A stretch of 64,000 nt of DNA from Rheinheimera pleomorphica (GTDB taxonomy: Bacteria > Pseudomonadota > Gammaproteobacteria > Enterobacterales > Alteromonadaceae). The notes below the pieces were generated by a model. The model made no database searches. It saw only the letters and a program-made list of their open reading frames with translations, and was not told where the DNA came from. Below, piece by piece: positions 9,691 through 21,767 of this stretch (position 1 is the stretch's first letter; each line of letters begins with the position of its first letter). A program made the translations under genes and the position numbers. The DNA lies in contig NZ_SIRR01000032.1 of NCBI RefSeq assembly GCF_011634895.1, positions 1 through 64,000 of the forward strand, written 5' to 3'.

Positions 9691-10308
9691 TTGTCATTTT
9701 TTCAACAGGCACAGCAGTTGCTGCAACATTTAAGTCCGGTTACCTTGCAGCTGATCATCAGCGTGGCGGTGCTGGTGCTGTATTTTATTATCAGCCGCCG
9801 GATTATGCCGCTGTTATATCAGGTGATTGCCCGCAGTAATCTCAAGGCAGAAATGAACAAGCGCGCTGGCGTAATAGTGCATATTTTGCTGGTACTGCTG
9901 CTGATTGTCGTACTGAGCGTGGTTTGGGGTGTCGATATTCGCGGCTTGCTGGTGCTGGCCTCCTCGATGATTGCCGTGGTGGGTGTGGCATTGTTTGCCG
10001 CCTGGAGTTTGCTTAGCAATATTACCGCCTTTTTTATTCTGCTGGGGCAAAAAGCCTTTGCTGAGGGCATGGAAGTACGGGTAATAGATGGCGGCAATTA
10101 TCTGGAGGGGCGTATTGTCGAAATTAACCTGTTTAGCACGGTACTGCGCACCAAAGACAACGAGCAGGTGGTGTACCCGAATAATTTACTGATCTCGCGC
10201 CCGGTGGTGGTGTTTCCGAAAAAAAGCCGCTTGCCGCGAAAAAACAACGTGACGGAAAAAGCCCTGCGCTGGCGCAGTAAAACCGGTGCCGGGTTAAAGC
10301 CAGACTGA
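9691..10308 (+). CDS. small mechanosensitive ion channel (MscS family)
   Basis: 205 residues. I use a TTG start at 9691, with a purine-rich AGGAAG at about 9679-9684. Three hydrophobic helices (about 18-38, 55-77, 82-108) precede a short beta domain with NYLEGRIVEINLFSTVLRTKDNEQVVYPNN, the MscS signature region. The large C-terminal MscS domain is shortened and ends in a basic tail, so this is a minimal channel. Expected to sit in the inner membrane and release solutes on hypo-osmotic shock. Eighteen bases after ycgN; possibly the same operon. Confidence 0.85.
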   Translation: MSFFQQAQQLLQHLSPVTLQLIISVAVLVLYFIISRRIMPLLYQVIARSNLKAEMNKRAGVIVHILLVLLLIVVLSVVWGVDIRGLLVLASSMIAVVGVALFAAWSLLSNITAFFILLGQKAFAEGMEVRVIDGGNYLEGRIVEINLFSTVLRTKDNEQVVYPNNLLISRPVVVFPKKSRLPRKNNVTEKALRWRSKTGAGLKPD

Positions 10309-10385
10309 TTTTTCCGTGACAGCCTTTTAGCCTGCTGCTACATTGCGCATAACGCCATGATAATTATAAAAACTGTATTGCTTAA

Positions 10386-13300
10386 ATGCGCTTAAAACAG
10401 ATTAAACTGTCCGGCTTTAAGTCTTTTGTTGACAGTACCAGCGTGCCCTTTCCACAGCAGATGACTGCCGTGGTTGGCCCCAATGGCTGCGGCAAATCTA
10501 ACGTGATAGATGCGGTGCGCTGGGTGCTGGGCGAAAGCTCGGCAAAAAATCTGCGCGGCGATGCAATGACCGACGTGATTTTTAACGGCTCAGCGCAGCG
10601 CAAGCCGGTGTCACAAGCCTCTGTTGAGCTGGTGTTTGAAAACACCGAAGGCCGGCTGGCGGGCGGCCTGGCTGATCGCAGCGAAATCTCGATTAAGCGC
10701 ATTGTCACCCGTGACGCTCAGTCACTGTATTTCTTAAACGGTAGCAAATGCCGCCGCCGTGATATCACCGATATTTTCCTTGGTACCGGCCTTGGCCCGC
10801 GTAGCTACGCCATTATTGAACAGGGCATGATCTCGCGCCTGATAGAATCTAAGCCGCAGGAGCTCAGAGTCTTTATTGAAGAAGCGGCCGGTATCTCTAA
10901 ATACAAAGAACGGCGGCGCGAAACGGAAAACCGCATTAAACATACCCGGGAAAACCTTGACCGCTTAGCTGATGTGCGCGAAGAGCTGGGCAAAAATATC
11001 GACAAGCTCAAACGTCAGGCTACGGCAGCGCAGCGCTACAAAGAATTAAAAGCGCAGGAGCGCAAACTAAAAGCCGAACTGACCACCATCAAATGGCTGC
11101 ATTACAGTACCCGTTTTAATGCGTTGGAGCAGCAGCTGCAACAACAGCAAACTGAACTGGAAAAATACCAGTCGCAGGAGCTGGGTGACCAGCGGGTATT
11201 GCTGGAACTAAAACAACAGGCGCAGGATACCCGGCAGCAACTGGAGCAGGCGCAAAGCCGGTTTTATCAGTTGGGCGCTACCATCAGCCGGTTAGAGCAG
11301 CAAATTTTACACCAGCGCCAGCAGCAACAAACGCTAAGCGACCAACTGGCGCAGGCCGAACAAAGCTTAAGCCAGGCGCAGGACTTTATTGCTGCCGAGC
11401 AAGCGCAGCAGCAAACGTTAGCGCTGCAATTGACTGAGGATGAGCCACAGCTGGAGATCATGCAGGAGCAAGTCGAAGAGTTAGCACTGCAACTGCAACA
11501 GCTTGAAGATGAACAGCAGCGTCAGCAGCAGGCACAGATGCAATGGCAGCAGCAACAATTTCGTTTGCAACAACAACAACAGCAGCAGCAATTCCAGCTG
11601 CACAATGAGCAACAGCAATGGCAACAACAACACGCTGCGCAGCAAATGCTGCAGCAGGAGGTGGCTGAGCTGGCGCTTATTCCGCTGCAGAACAAACAAC
11701 AGGCGATGGCTGAAGCCTTAGAGGACAGCAACACCAGGCTTGAGCAGCAGCAACAGCGGTTTGACATCAGGCAGCAGCAGATAGTCCAGCAAGAGCAGGC
11801 CGTTAAAGCCCTGTTGCATCAGTTACAGGATGCCCGCACTGCGCGGCAGTTACTGCAAGGTGAGCAACAACAGTTACAACGCCAGCAACAACAGCACTCC
11901 GCTGAGCAGCAACAACTATTACAGCAATTGCAGGTAAAACCGGGCTGGGCAGCCAGCGTGGCGCTGGTGCTGGGGCAACTACAACATGCCAGCATAAATG
12001 CTGTGCTAAGTGACAGTGCGCTGACCGAAGTGTTACCAAACCAACAAGCTGCCGCACCGGGTAGCCTGGCAGCACAAATAACCGGTGGGGTTTATCCGGA
12101 GTATTTTAATCAGGTGCTGTGTGCCGACAGTGCTGCCGCTGCCCGAAGCAGAGTAACAACACTGGCGACAGGCCAGTCTGTGATTACTGCAGAAGGTTAC
12201 TGGCTGGGGTCTAACTGGGCGGTGCTGGCCGGCAGTGCCAATGCCGATAGCTACCTGCTGCGCGCTGAGCGCTTGCAGCAGCTGACTGCCGAGCTTGATA
12301 CTGCTGTACAACAGGTCGCGCAGCTTGACAGCGACTATCAGGCTCAGCAGCAACAACTGGATACGCTGCAGCTGCAACAAGCAGAGCAACAGCAGATTTT
12401 GCAGCAAATACAGCAGCAAGTACAACAAGCTCAAACCGCCAAACTGCTGGCCGAGCAGGAACTGCAGCAGGCAGAAAAATTATCGCAAAAGTTACAGGCC
12501 GAACTTAGCCAGAAGGCATTAGAGCAAGCGCAGCGGCAAGAGCGCATTGAACAGCTTGAAATGGCGCTGGAGCAAAGCAGTGAGCAGCTGTTATTGCATG
12601 AGGCACAGCAGCACGAATTGCACCACCACAGCGGTGCGCAGCAACAACAATTACAGCAACTTAAGGCGCAGTACGAGCAGCAGCGCAGCGCACAGCAACA
12701 ACTGCTGATGCAACATAAAATGGCGCAACAACAGTTGGTTACGCTGCAGCAGAACCTTAGCCGCAGCCAGCAGCAACAGCAGCAATTGCAGGAGCAGGTG
12801 AGCCAACTTAAGGGCAAATTGCAGCAGGATGACGAACCTCTAGTGTTGCAGGAACAATTGCAGGAAAGCCTGTTAAGCCGCGAAGATGCCGAGCAAGCTT
12901 TGATTGCCCACCAGGATGCGCTGGCCAATATTGAGCAGCAGATCCGTCAGCTAGAGCAAGGCCAGCAGGGGATCATGCAGCTGCTGAACAAAAAGCGGAG
13001 TGAACTGTCTGAACTGCAGCTGGATGCCGAAGGCTACCGGGTGCGGGCCAATAATATGATGGAACTGCTGCGCGAGCAGCAAGCTAATATGAAAGAGGTG
13101 CTGGCAGCGTTACCCGCTGACGCCGATGAAACGCTGTGGCAACAGCAGCTGGATAAAACCACAGAGGCGATAAGCCGGTTGGGGCCGATTAACTTAGCGG
13201 CGATAGAAGAGTATGAGCAGCAAGCGCAGCGTAAACAGTATTTAGACGCGCAAAATGACGATTTAATGGCGGCGATGGACACACTGGAAACGGCGATCCG

Positions 13301-13796
13301 TAAAATTGATAAAGAAACCCGGCAAAAATTTAAAGATACCTTTGAGCAGGTTAATGACGGCTTAAAAACGCTGTTTCCGAAGGTGTTTGGCGGTGGCAGC
13401 GCCTACCTGGACTTAACCGAAGATGACTTACTGGAAACCGGTGTCACTATTATGGCCAGGCCGCCGGGCAAAAAAAACAGCACAATACATTTATTATCGG
13501 GTGGTGAAAAAGCGCTAACCGCCTTATCATTGGTGTTTTCGATTTTCCGGCTTAATCCGGCACCTTTTTGTATGTTGGATGAGGTAGATGCGCCACTGGA
13601 CGATGCCAACGTCGGCCGGTTTTGTAATCTGGTACGGGAAATGTCAGAAACAGTACAGTTTATTTATATTAGCCACAATAAAATTGCCATGGAAATGGCG
13701 GCGCAGTTGATGGGCGTGACGATGCAGGAACCGGGCGTATCACGTGTAGTTGCTGTCGATGTGGATGATGCTGTTAAAATGGCAGCAGCTTCTTAA
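10386..13796 (+). CDS. smc: chromosome segregation protein SMC
   Basis: 1136 residues. The Walker A GPNGCGKS is at 31-38; the C-terminal ABC signature LLSGGEKALTALSL and Walker B FCMLDEVDAPLDD complete the ATPase head. Two long coiled-coil arms flank a hinge at about 515-640. Smc condensin with ScpAB compacts and separates newly replicated origins. The arms are exceptionally glutamine-rich, with runs such as QQQQQQQQ near DNA 11570-11595. Followed 14 bases later by zipA. Confidence 0.97.
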   Translation: MRLKQIKLSGFKSFVDSTSVPFPQQMTAVVGPNGCGKSNVIDAVRWVLGESSAKNLRGDAMTDVIFNGSAQRKPVSQASVELVFENTEGRLAGGLADRSEISIKRIVTRDAQSLYFLNGSKCRRRDITDIFLGTGLGPRSYAIIEQGMISRLIESKPQELRVFIEEAAGISKYKERRRETENRIKHTRENLDRLADVREELGKNIDKLKRQATAAQRYKELKAQERKLKAELTTIKWLHYSTRFNALEQQLQQQQTELEKYQSQELGDQRVLLELKQQAQDTRQQLEQAQSRFYQLGATISRLEQQILHQRQQQQTLSDQLAQAEQSLSQAQDFIAAEQAQQQTLALQLTEDEPQLEIMQEQVEELALQLQQLEDEQQRQQQAQMQWQQQQFRLQQQQQQQQFQLHNEQQQWQQQHAAQQMLQQEVAELALIPLQNKQQAMAEALEDSNTRLEQQQQRFDIRQQQIVQQEQAVKALLHQLQDARTARQLLQGEQQQLQRQQQQHSAEQQQLLQQLQVKPGWAASVALVLGQLQHASINAVLSDSALTEVLPNQQAAAPGSLAAQITGGVYPEYFNQVLCADSAAAARSRVTTLATGQSVITAEGYWLGSNWAVLAGSANADSYLLRAERLQQLTAELDTAVQQVAQLDSDYQAQQQQLDTLQLQQAEQQQILQQIQQQVQQAQTAKLLAEQELQQAEKLSQKLQAELSQKALEQAQRQERIEQLEMALEQSSEQLLLHEAQQHELHHHSGAQQQQLQQLKAQYEQQRSAQQQLLMQHKMAQQQLVTLQQNLSRSQQQQQQLQEQVSQLKGKLQQDDEPLVLQEQLQESLLSREDAEQALIAHQDALANIEQQIRQLEQGQQGIMQLLNKKRSELSELQLDAEGYRVRANNMMELLREQQANMKEVLAALPADADETLWQQQLDKTTEAISRLGPINLAAIEEYEQQAQRKQYLDAQNDDLMAAMDTLETAIRKIDKETRQKFKDTFEQVNDGLKTLFPKVFGGGSAYLDLTEDDLLETGVTIMARPPGKKNSTIHLLSGGEKALTALSLVFSIFRLNPAPFCMLDEVDAPLDDANVGRFCNLVREMSETVQFIYISHNKIAMEMAAQLMGVTMQEPGVSRVVAVDVDDAVKMAAAS

Positions 13797-13810
13797 TTAA
13801 GGGTAGCCTT

Positions 13811-16836
<3,026 letters not shown>

Positions 16837-17172
16837 ATGCCGGATTTTCTGTATCAGTTGCTACTGGACTGGGGCGCGTTATTCCGGCCTTATCTGCGTG
16901 ATATGGCGCTGGCGATGGTTGCCACAGCGCTGGTGGTGTTTGGTGATGATATTAACCGCCTGGTACGGCGTCAGACGGTAGCACTGCACTTTATCTGGCG
17001 CACGCTGATTTTTATTCTGTTATGTGCCTTTGGCTATGGCGCCCTGACCATTTTCCTGACGCCGCTGGTAGCCAGTCAGCTGGCTAAGCTTGGCAATTTA
17101 TGGTTGCCTTGGGTCGCTTTGGGCATTTTTGTGCTGCTGGCGATGCTGGCACAACGTAAACGCCAGTTATGA
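16837..17172 (+). CDS. DUF3392-type small membrane protein
   Basis: 111 residues with three hydrophobic segments (about 22-38, 52-75, 88-105) and the patterns FGDDINRLVRRQ and FGYGALTIFLTP that I associate with the DUF3392 family of Shewanella/Vibrio relatives. Function unknown. It begins at the base after the ligA stop and overlaps the next gene by four bases, so it is probably translationally coupled in an ordered unit with ligA. Confidence 0.75.
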   Translation: MPDFLYQLLLDWGALFRPYLRDMALAMVATALVVFGDDINRLVRRQTVALHFIWRTLIFILLCAFGYGALTIFLTPLVASQLAKLGNLWLPWVALGIFVLLAMLAQRKRQL

Positions 17173-17657
17173 GCCGGCCACCACTTTGGCCTGTGCTGGA
17201 CGATTATGGCCTGCAGAAGGTGCCGCTGCGCTTTTATGGGTTGTTACTGTTATTACTAAGGCCCTATATTTGCTGGGTACTGGTATTAACACTGCCACAG
17301 ACGCAGCGCGACATGCTGGCGTTGTTTTATCCGCAGCAAAATGACTTTATGCTGGCCTGTGCGGTGGCGTCACCCTTGCTGCTGCTTATCGCTGCATTAA
17401 GCCAGCGTAAACCCAAAGGTTATGCGCCCTGGCGTAAGGTGTGGCGCCTGGCGTTACCGCTGATGTTGCTGGTCGCGATAGCGGATTTAGTCCTTACCAT
17501 ACTGGATTTACCGCCACAGGTCATGTTGGACGCGCCCTGGCGCATCGTTACGCCGGTGCTGTTGTCGGTGAGTGTACTGTGGCTGTTGCGTTCGCGCACG
17601 CTGCGGCTGGTGTTTGCCGAATGGCCAGAGCCGGTTACCGCCTCAAAGCAAGACTAA
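17169..17657 (+). CDS. DUF2919 (YfeZ-like) inner membrane protein
   Basis: 162 residues with four predicted hydrophobic helices (about 22-42, 60-77, 94-113, 126-143). The N-terminal motif WPVLDDYGLQKVPLRFYGLL and later LRPYICWVL fit DUF2919/YfeZ. Function unknown. It overlaps the preceding gene by four bases. It converges with the TPR response regulator on the minus strand, and the two coding ends overlap by four bases (17654-17657). Confidence 0.75.
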   Translation: MSRPPLWPVLDDYGLQKVPLRFYGLLLLLLRPYICWVLVLTLPQTQRDMLALFYPQQNDFMLACAVASPLLLLIAALSQRKPKGYAPWRKVWRLALPLMLLVAIADLVLTILDLPPQVMLDAPWRIVTPVLLSVSVLWLLRSRTLRLVFAEWPEPVTASKQD

Positions 17658-19276
17658 GCCAGTTTGCTTAGATATTTCTGCTTTAGCTGCTGATAACGTT
17701 GTAGCTGTTCAGTTTTAAGTTTACTGTTGTCTATCAGCTGCTGGCATTGTTGTAACAGCTGCTGTTGCTGCTCGGCCGGGCACAGTGGCCGCGGTGAGGT
17801 AAGCAGGGTTTGCCACAAGTTTAAGGCGATACCGGCATTTTTCGGCATGACCTGCCAGGCCAGCATAAACGCTGAAAAAGCTTCCTGCCAGTTGCCGTGC
17901 TGATACAGATGCACGGCATTGTTGTTCAGTTCGCGGGGGCCATGCGCCATAGCAGCGCGCTCTTGTTGTTCCTGTGCTAAATAAGTTTGCAACACCGGTT
18001 CGGGCTGCTGTTGCCGGCAATACTGGCTGATCTTTACGAACAGGGTTTTAGAGGCTTCCGTTAAGCCAACTTCGTGCAAGGCTTTGGCTTTATCCAGCGC
18101 ATCTTCCAGCGAAGTGATCTGCTCTTCGCTGGTTAACTCGGTCAGCAACTGGCGGGCTTTCTCTTTATGATCCTGCAAATACAATAGCCTGGCCTGTAGC
18201 ACCTGCTGAGGTTGCATCAGGTCAGGCTGAGAGAATTGCCGCTGTACAGTATTAAGCGACATATTCGCCTGACGGCTTAAGCGCGCTTGCTGCTCGCTGT
18301 CTTCACTGCTCAGGGCAAAGTCGATACTGGCACGGGCTAAATTCAAATACAGCCCGGCGTGTTCGTGGATAGAATGGCGGGCAAATTTAACCATATCGCG
18401 GGCGGCGCGGTATTGCATCTCGTAATCATGGTTTAGCCGGGATAGTTGCAGCAGTTTTTGCTGGCGAAGCAGGTTACGCGGCGCTATGTCTGCTGCGGCC
18501 AGTATATGCTGCTGTGCCTGCTGATAATGTTGCTGGCGAAATTCCAGTTCACTTAAACAATCCAGCGCAAATAACCGGGTTTCTGAGCGGGCTAACATCT
18601 GCTGAAGCTCGGCAAAGGCTTGCCTCTCTTGCTGTTGTTGTATTAAGCAACGCACTTTGCCTATTCGGGCCCAGCTAAAGGGTTGGATATGTAACATGGC
18701 CTGAAAGAACGCCAGGGCCGTGCTGTAGTCATGTTGCTGCAGCAGTATATCGCCTTTGAGCTTTAACAGTAGCGGAAACAGCTTATGCAGTTCGGCTTGG
18801 GATAACTGCTGATCAATCAGTGCTAACGCTTTGTCGTAGGCAAAGTGTTCCAGTAAATCATAGACCGGGCGCAGTTGCTGTTTACGTTTTAATACCCGCT
18901 CAATTCGCTGCTGCAAGTCGCGGATCACAAATGGCTTGGCCAGAAATTCATCCGGTTGTAATTCCAGTACACTGTGCACCAGGGCCGGATCCGTGTCGGC
19001 ACTGATAAAAATCAGACCACAGCTGATTTTCTGACAACCGGTGCTTTTTAGCTCGTCAAACAACTGATAGCCATCTTTACCTTTGGGCAGGTTATAAGCG
19101 CAAATAATCAGATCATAGCTATTTTGCCGGCACAGCGTCAGCGCCGTCTGCGCGCGGTCAGCATAGCTGATATTTTGATAATGTAATTGCTCCAGCGCAT
19201 AGCGCAAATAACTTTGGCTTAAACTTTGCTCATCAATAATCAGAATGCGTTCGTCGCGTTTAACGGCAGTTTCCAT
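17654..19276 (-). CDS. TPR-containing response regulator with a degenerate receiver
   Basis: 540 residues from the ATG at 19276 (METAVKRDERILIID); the frame extends upstream to 19396 but that part encodes no receiver sequence and runs into tRNA repeats. Residues about 9-130 form a CheY-like receiver with the acidic pair in LIIDE and the lysine in FLAKPF. The position of the phospho-acceptor Asp is Ala60 (IICAYNLPKGKDG). The rest is helical TPR-like repeats (about 145-530). A paralogue with Asp60 intact lies at 53885-55540. Probably a phosphorylation-independent scaffold or partner; partners are not visible here. Confidence 0.85.
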   Translation of the reverse strand: METAVKRDERILIIDEQSLSQSYLRYALEQLHYQNISYADRAQTALTLCRQNSYDLIICAYNLPKGKDGYQLFDELKSTGCQKISCGLIFISADTDPALVHSVLELQPDEFLAKPFVIRDLQQRIERVLKRKQQLRPVYDLLEHFAYDKALALIDQQLSQAELHKLFPLLLKLKGDILLQQHDYSTALAFFQAMLHIQPFSWARIGKVRCLIQQQQERQAFAELQQMLARSETRLFALDCLSELEFRQQHYQQAQQHILAAADIAPRNLLRQQKLLQLSRLNHDYEMQYRAARDMVKFARHSIHEHAGLYLNLARASIDFALSSEDSEQQARLSRQANMSLNTVQRQFSQPDLMQPQQVLQARLLYLQDHKEKARQLLTELTSEEQITSLEDALDKAKALHEVGLTEASKTLFVKISQYCRQQQPEPVLQTYLAQEQQERAAMAHGPRELNNNAVHLYQHGNWQEAFSAFMLAWQVMPKNAGIALNLWQTLLTSPRPLCPAEQQQQLLQQCQQLIDNSKLKTEQLQRYQQLKQKYLSKLA

Positions 19277-19350
19277 AGAGATAAAGCAGGTGACAGAGGC
19301 AAGATTGGCTTTACTATAGCAAGTTTTTAACAACAAGTAAGGGAGTAAGG

Positions 19351-19432
19351 TGGTGGATTGTACTGGGTTTGGGTAGTGGCAACCGTGTCTTCGCAAAGAG
19401 TGGGCGGTGCTGTCTTATGATAATCAGGGAGT
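19351..19432 (-). pseudogene. decayed tRNA-Val-like copy 1
   Basis: Begins (plus strand) with TGGTGGATTGTACTGGGTT, the exact complement of the tRNA-Val 3' end (CCA, acceptor and T-stem). The rest only loosely resembles the anticodon and D arms and cannot fold into a tRNA. It lies 82 bp from copy 2. Confidence 0.6.
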
Positions 19433-19515
19433 TGGTGGATTGTACTGGGTTTGGGCTAGTGGCAACCGTGTCTTGGCAAAGAGTGGGCGGTGCTGTCTTA
19501 TGATAATCAGGGAAT
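19433..19515 (-). pseudogene. decayed tRNA-Val-like copy 2
   Basis: Same 19-base tRNA 3'-end match as copy 1, and almost identical to copy 1 over the remaining length (CAACCGTGTCTT...GAGTGGGCGGTGCTG). It directly abuts the 3' end of the intact tRNA at 19516. Confidence 0.6.
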
Positions 19516-19591
19516 TGGTGGATTGTACTGGGTTCGAACCAGTGACCCCCGCCTTGTAAGGGCGGTGCTCTCCCAGCTGAGCTAACAATCC
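19516..19591 (-). tRNA. tRNA-Val (UAC)
   Basis: 76 nt with encoded CCA. The acceptor stem is GGATTGT/ACAATCC. The anticodon stem is CCGCC/GGCGG with loop CTTACAA, anticodon TAC. The T-loop TTCGAAC is present. Identical to the two other copies in the cluster. Confidence 0.95.
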
Positions 19592-19617
19592 ATGGGAGTA
19601 TCAAACGACTTTTTATT

Positions 19618-19698
19618 TGGTGGATTGTACTGGGTTTGTGCCAGTAACAACCGTTTTGTCATGAAGAGCGGGCGCTGCTTCTCATGATAAATCCCAAT
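19618..19698 (-). pseudogene. decayed tRNA-Val-like copy 3
   Basis: Starts with the same 19-base tRNA 3'-end complement, then diverges (CCAGTAACAACCGTTTTGTC), ending at the 3' side of the intact tRNA at 19699. Cloverleaf pairing is lost. Confidence 0.6.
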
Positions 19699-19774
19699 TG
19701 GTGGATTGTACTGGGTTCGAACCAGTGACCCCCGCCTTGTAAGGGCGGTGCTCTCCCAGCTGAGCTAACAATCC
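19699..19774 (-). tRNA. tRNA-Val (UAC)
   Basis: 76 nt, identical to the copy at 19516: anticodon TAC in loop CTTACAA, T-loop TTCGAAC, encoded CCA. Middle gene of the three-copy cluster. Confidence 0.95.
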
Positions 19775-19810
19775 ATGGGAGTATCAAATTGTGATCAAAC
19801 TTTTTAGATT

Positions 19811-19891
19811 TGGTGGATTGTACTGGGTTTAATCAGTGTCCACCGTCTCGTCGTGAAGAGCGGGCGGTGCTTTTCATGATAAGACATCAAG
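19811..19891 (-). pseudogene. decayed tRNA-Val-like copy 4
   Basis: Carries the 19-base tRNA 3'-end complement followed by degenerate sequence (CAGTGTCCACCGTCTCG...GAGCGGGCGGTGCT), ending at the 3' side of the intact tRNA at 19892. Confidence 0.6.
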
Positions 19892-19967
19892 TGGTGGATT
19901 GTACTGGGTTCGAACCAGTGACCCCCGCCTTGTAAGGGCGGTGCTCTCCCAGCTGAGCTAACAATCC
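19892..19967 (-). tRNA. tRNA-Val (UAC)
   Basis: 76 nt, identical to the other two copies. It is the promoter-proximal gene of the cluster; a consensus sigma-70 promoter lies about 20 bases upstream. Confidence 0.95.
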
Positions 19968-19986
19968 ACGCTGTTTGATGGCGCTC

Positions 19987-20014
19987 ATTATAGGGAGCAC
20001 GAAAAAGCTGTCAA
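19987..20014 (-). promoter_or_regulatory. sigma-70 promoter of the tRNA-Val cluster
   Basis: On the minus strand, TTGACA (20014-20009) and TATAAT (19992-19987) are both perfect consensus, with a 16-bp spacer. The GC-rich GAGCGCC right after the -10 resembles the discriminator of stringently controlled stable-RNA promoters. Confidence 0.85.
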
Positions 20015-20166
20015 CCTTATTTTAGTAAATGTGGTTTGCTTGCTGCAAAAGTAAACATTATACCGGCTGTTGCAGTAAAACTATGTATAGCAAGCCACCT
20101 TTGCGGGTGCATCCGGCGCAGCGCATTGTTACAATATGGCCATTATTGCACTGTGATGGATAAACT

Positions 20167-21576
20167 ATGTCTCTTGTTACCCGTTTTGCACCAAGCCCAA
20201 CTGGCTATTTACATGTTGGTGGCGCCCGCACGGCGTTATTTAGTTGGTTATATGCCAGAAAAAATGGCGGTAAATTTATTCTGCGGATTGAAGATACCGA
20301 TTTAGAACGCTCTACGCAGGAATCGGTAGATGCCATTTTAGAAGGTATGCAGTGGTTGGGGCTGGATCACGATGAAGGCCCTTACTATCAAACCCAGCGC
20401 TTTGATTTATATAAAGAGGTTGTTGCTAAGCTGCTGGCAGAAGGTAAAGCCTATAAATGTTTTTGTACGGTAGAAGAAGTCGACGCCATGCGCGAAGCGC
20501 AGATGGCGGCCGGTGAAAAACCCCGTTACAACGGTATGTGGCGTGACCGTACTGACCATCCGGCAGATAAACCTTTTGTGATCCGTTTTAAAAACCCGCA
20601 AAGTGGCACTGTCGTGATTGATGATCTGATTAAAGGCAAAATTGAAATTGCGAACAGTGAGCTGGATGATTTAATTATTGCCCGCAGTGACGGTACCCCT
20701 ACTTATAATCTGACCGTGGTAGTAGACGACTGGAAAATGGGCATTACCCACGTAATTCGTGGTGATGATCATGTGAATAACACGCCGCGGCAGATGAATA
20801 TTCTGGCCGCCTTAGGTGCTGACATCCCTAAGTATGCGCATGTACCGATGATTTTAGGTGACGATGGTAAGCGCTTATCTAAGCGTCATGGCGCTGTGGG
20901 TGTAATGCAGTACCGCGACAATGGCTTTTTGCCAGAGGCACTGCTGAATTACCTGGTGCGTCTGGGCTGGTCACATGGCGATCAGGAAATTTTCAGCAAA
21001 CAAGAACTGATCCAGCTGTTTGATCTAGAAAGCTGTAACCGGGCCCCTTCGGCCTTTAATACCGACAAACTGATTTGGTTAAACCAGCATTACATGAAAA
21101 CTCTGCCGCCAGAGCAGGTTGCGAAGCAATTAGCCTGGCATATTGCCGAACAAAAGCTGGATATCAGCCATGGCCCGGCGTTAACGGAACTGGTAAAAGC
21201 CCAGGCAGAGCGGGTAAAAACATTAAAAGAGCTGGTAGAAGTAAGCCGGTATTTTTATGAAGATTTTGCTGAGTTTGATGCTGACGCCGCGAAAAAACAT
21301 CTGCGCCCGGTTGCGCTGGAACCATTACAAGCGGTACTCGCTAACTTATCGGCATTAGCAGACTGGTCACAAGAAGCGATACATCAGGTGATTAACGCTA
21401 CCGCTGAGCAATTAGGTGTTGGTATGGGAAAAATTGGTATGCCACTGCGTGTTGCGGTAACGGGCAGCGGCAACTCACCGGCGCTGGATATCACTTTGGC
21501 ATTAATCGGCAAAACGCGCAGTCTGACGCGGTTGGCCAACGCCATTGAGTTTGTCAAACAGCGCGCGGCCGAGTAA
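20167..21576 (+). CDS. gltX: glutamyl-tRNA synthetase
   Basis: 469 residues, class I aminoacyl-tRNA synthetase. The HIGH-type motif is [11 protein letters not shown] (about 8-18), the KMSKS-type motif KRLSKRHG (about 236-243). It charges tRNA-Glu. The anticodon-binding helical domain occupies the C-terminal third. It stands alone between the divergent tRNA-Val cluster and a DUF481 gene. A hairpin GCACCTGA/TCAGGTGC at 21612-21634 lies downstream without a T-run. Confidence 0.97.
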   Translation: MSLVTRFAPSPTGYLHVGGARTALFSWLYARKNGGKFILRIEDTDLERSTQESVDAILEGMQWLGLDHDEGPYYQTQRFDLYKEVVAKLLAEGKAYKCFCTVEEVDAMREAQMAAGEKPRYNGMWRDRTDHPADKPFVIRFKNPQSGTVVIDDLIKGKIEIANSELDDLIIARSDGTPTYNLTVVVDDWKMGITHVIRGDDHVNNTPRQMNILAALGADIPKYAHVPMILGDDGKRLSKRHGAVGVMQYRDNGFLPEALLNYLVRLGWSHGDQEIFSKQELIQLFDLESCNRAPSAFNTDKLIWLNQHYMKTLPPEQVAKQLAWHIAEQKLDISHGPALTELVKAQAERVKTLKELVEVSRYFYEDFAEFDADAAKKHLRPVALEPLQAVLANLSALADWSQEAIHQVINATAEQLGVGMGKIGMPLRVAVTGSGNSPALDITLALIGKTRSLTRLANAIEFVKQRAAE

Positions 21577-21767
21577 ACGTTAGCCTGCACCCGCTGGCAA
21601 TTTCGGTGAATGCACCTGATACTCAGTCAGGTGCCGCTGGGCATAGCCTTGTTGCTTGTTACAATGAGGCCGCGCCCAGCGCAAGGAATAAAAGGAATAA
21701 TAATAACAACCGGGACGACATACTACTCATGGGTAAACATCGATAACGGGAGTCAGATAGCAATATA

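Noticed and set aside
11481-12928. Cys-, Ser- or Leu-rich frames antisense or out of frame to smc
   Set aside because: They are products of reading CAG/CAA-rich DNA in other frames; the smc frame is intact.
19351-19967. Regularly spaced repeats resembling a CRISPR array
   Set aside because: The repeats are tRNA-Val genes and tRNA-like copies; there are no unique ~32-bp spacers and no cas genes.
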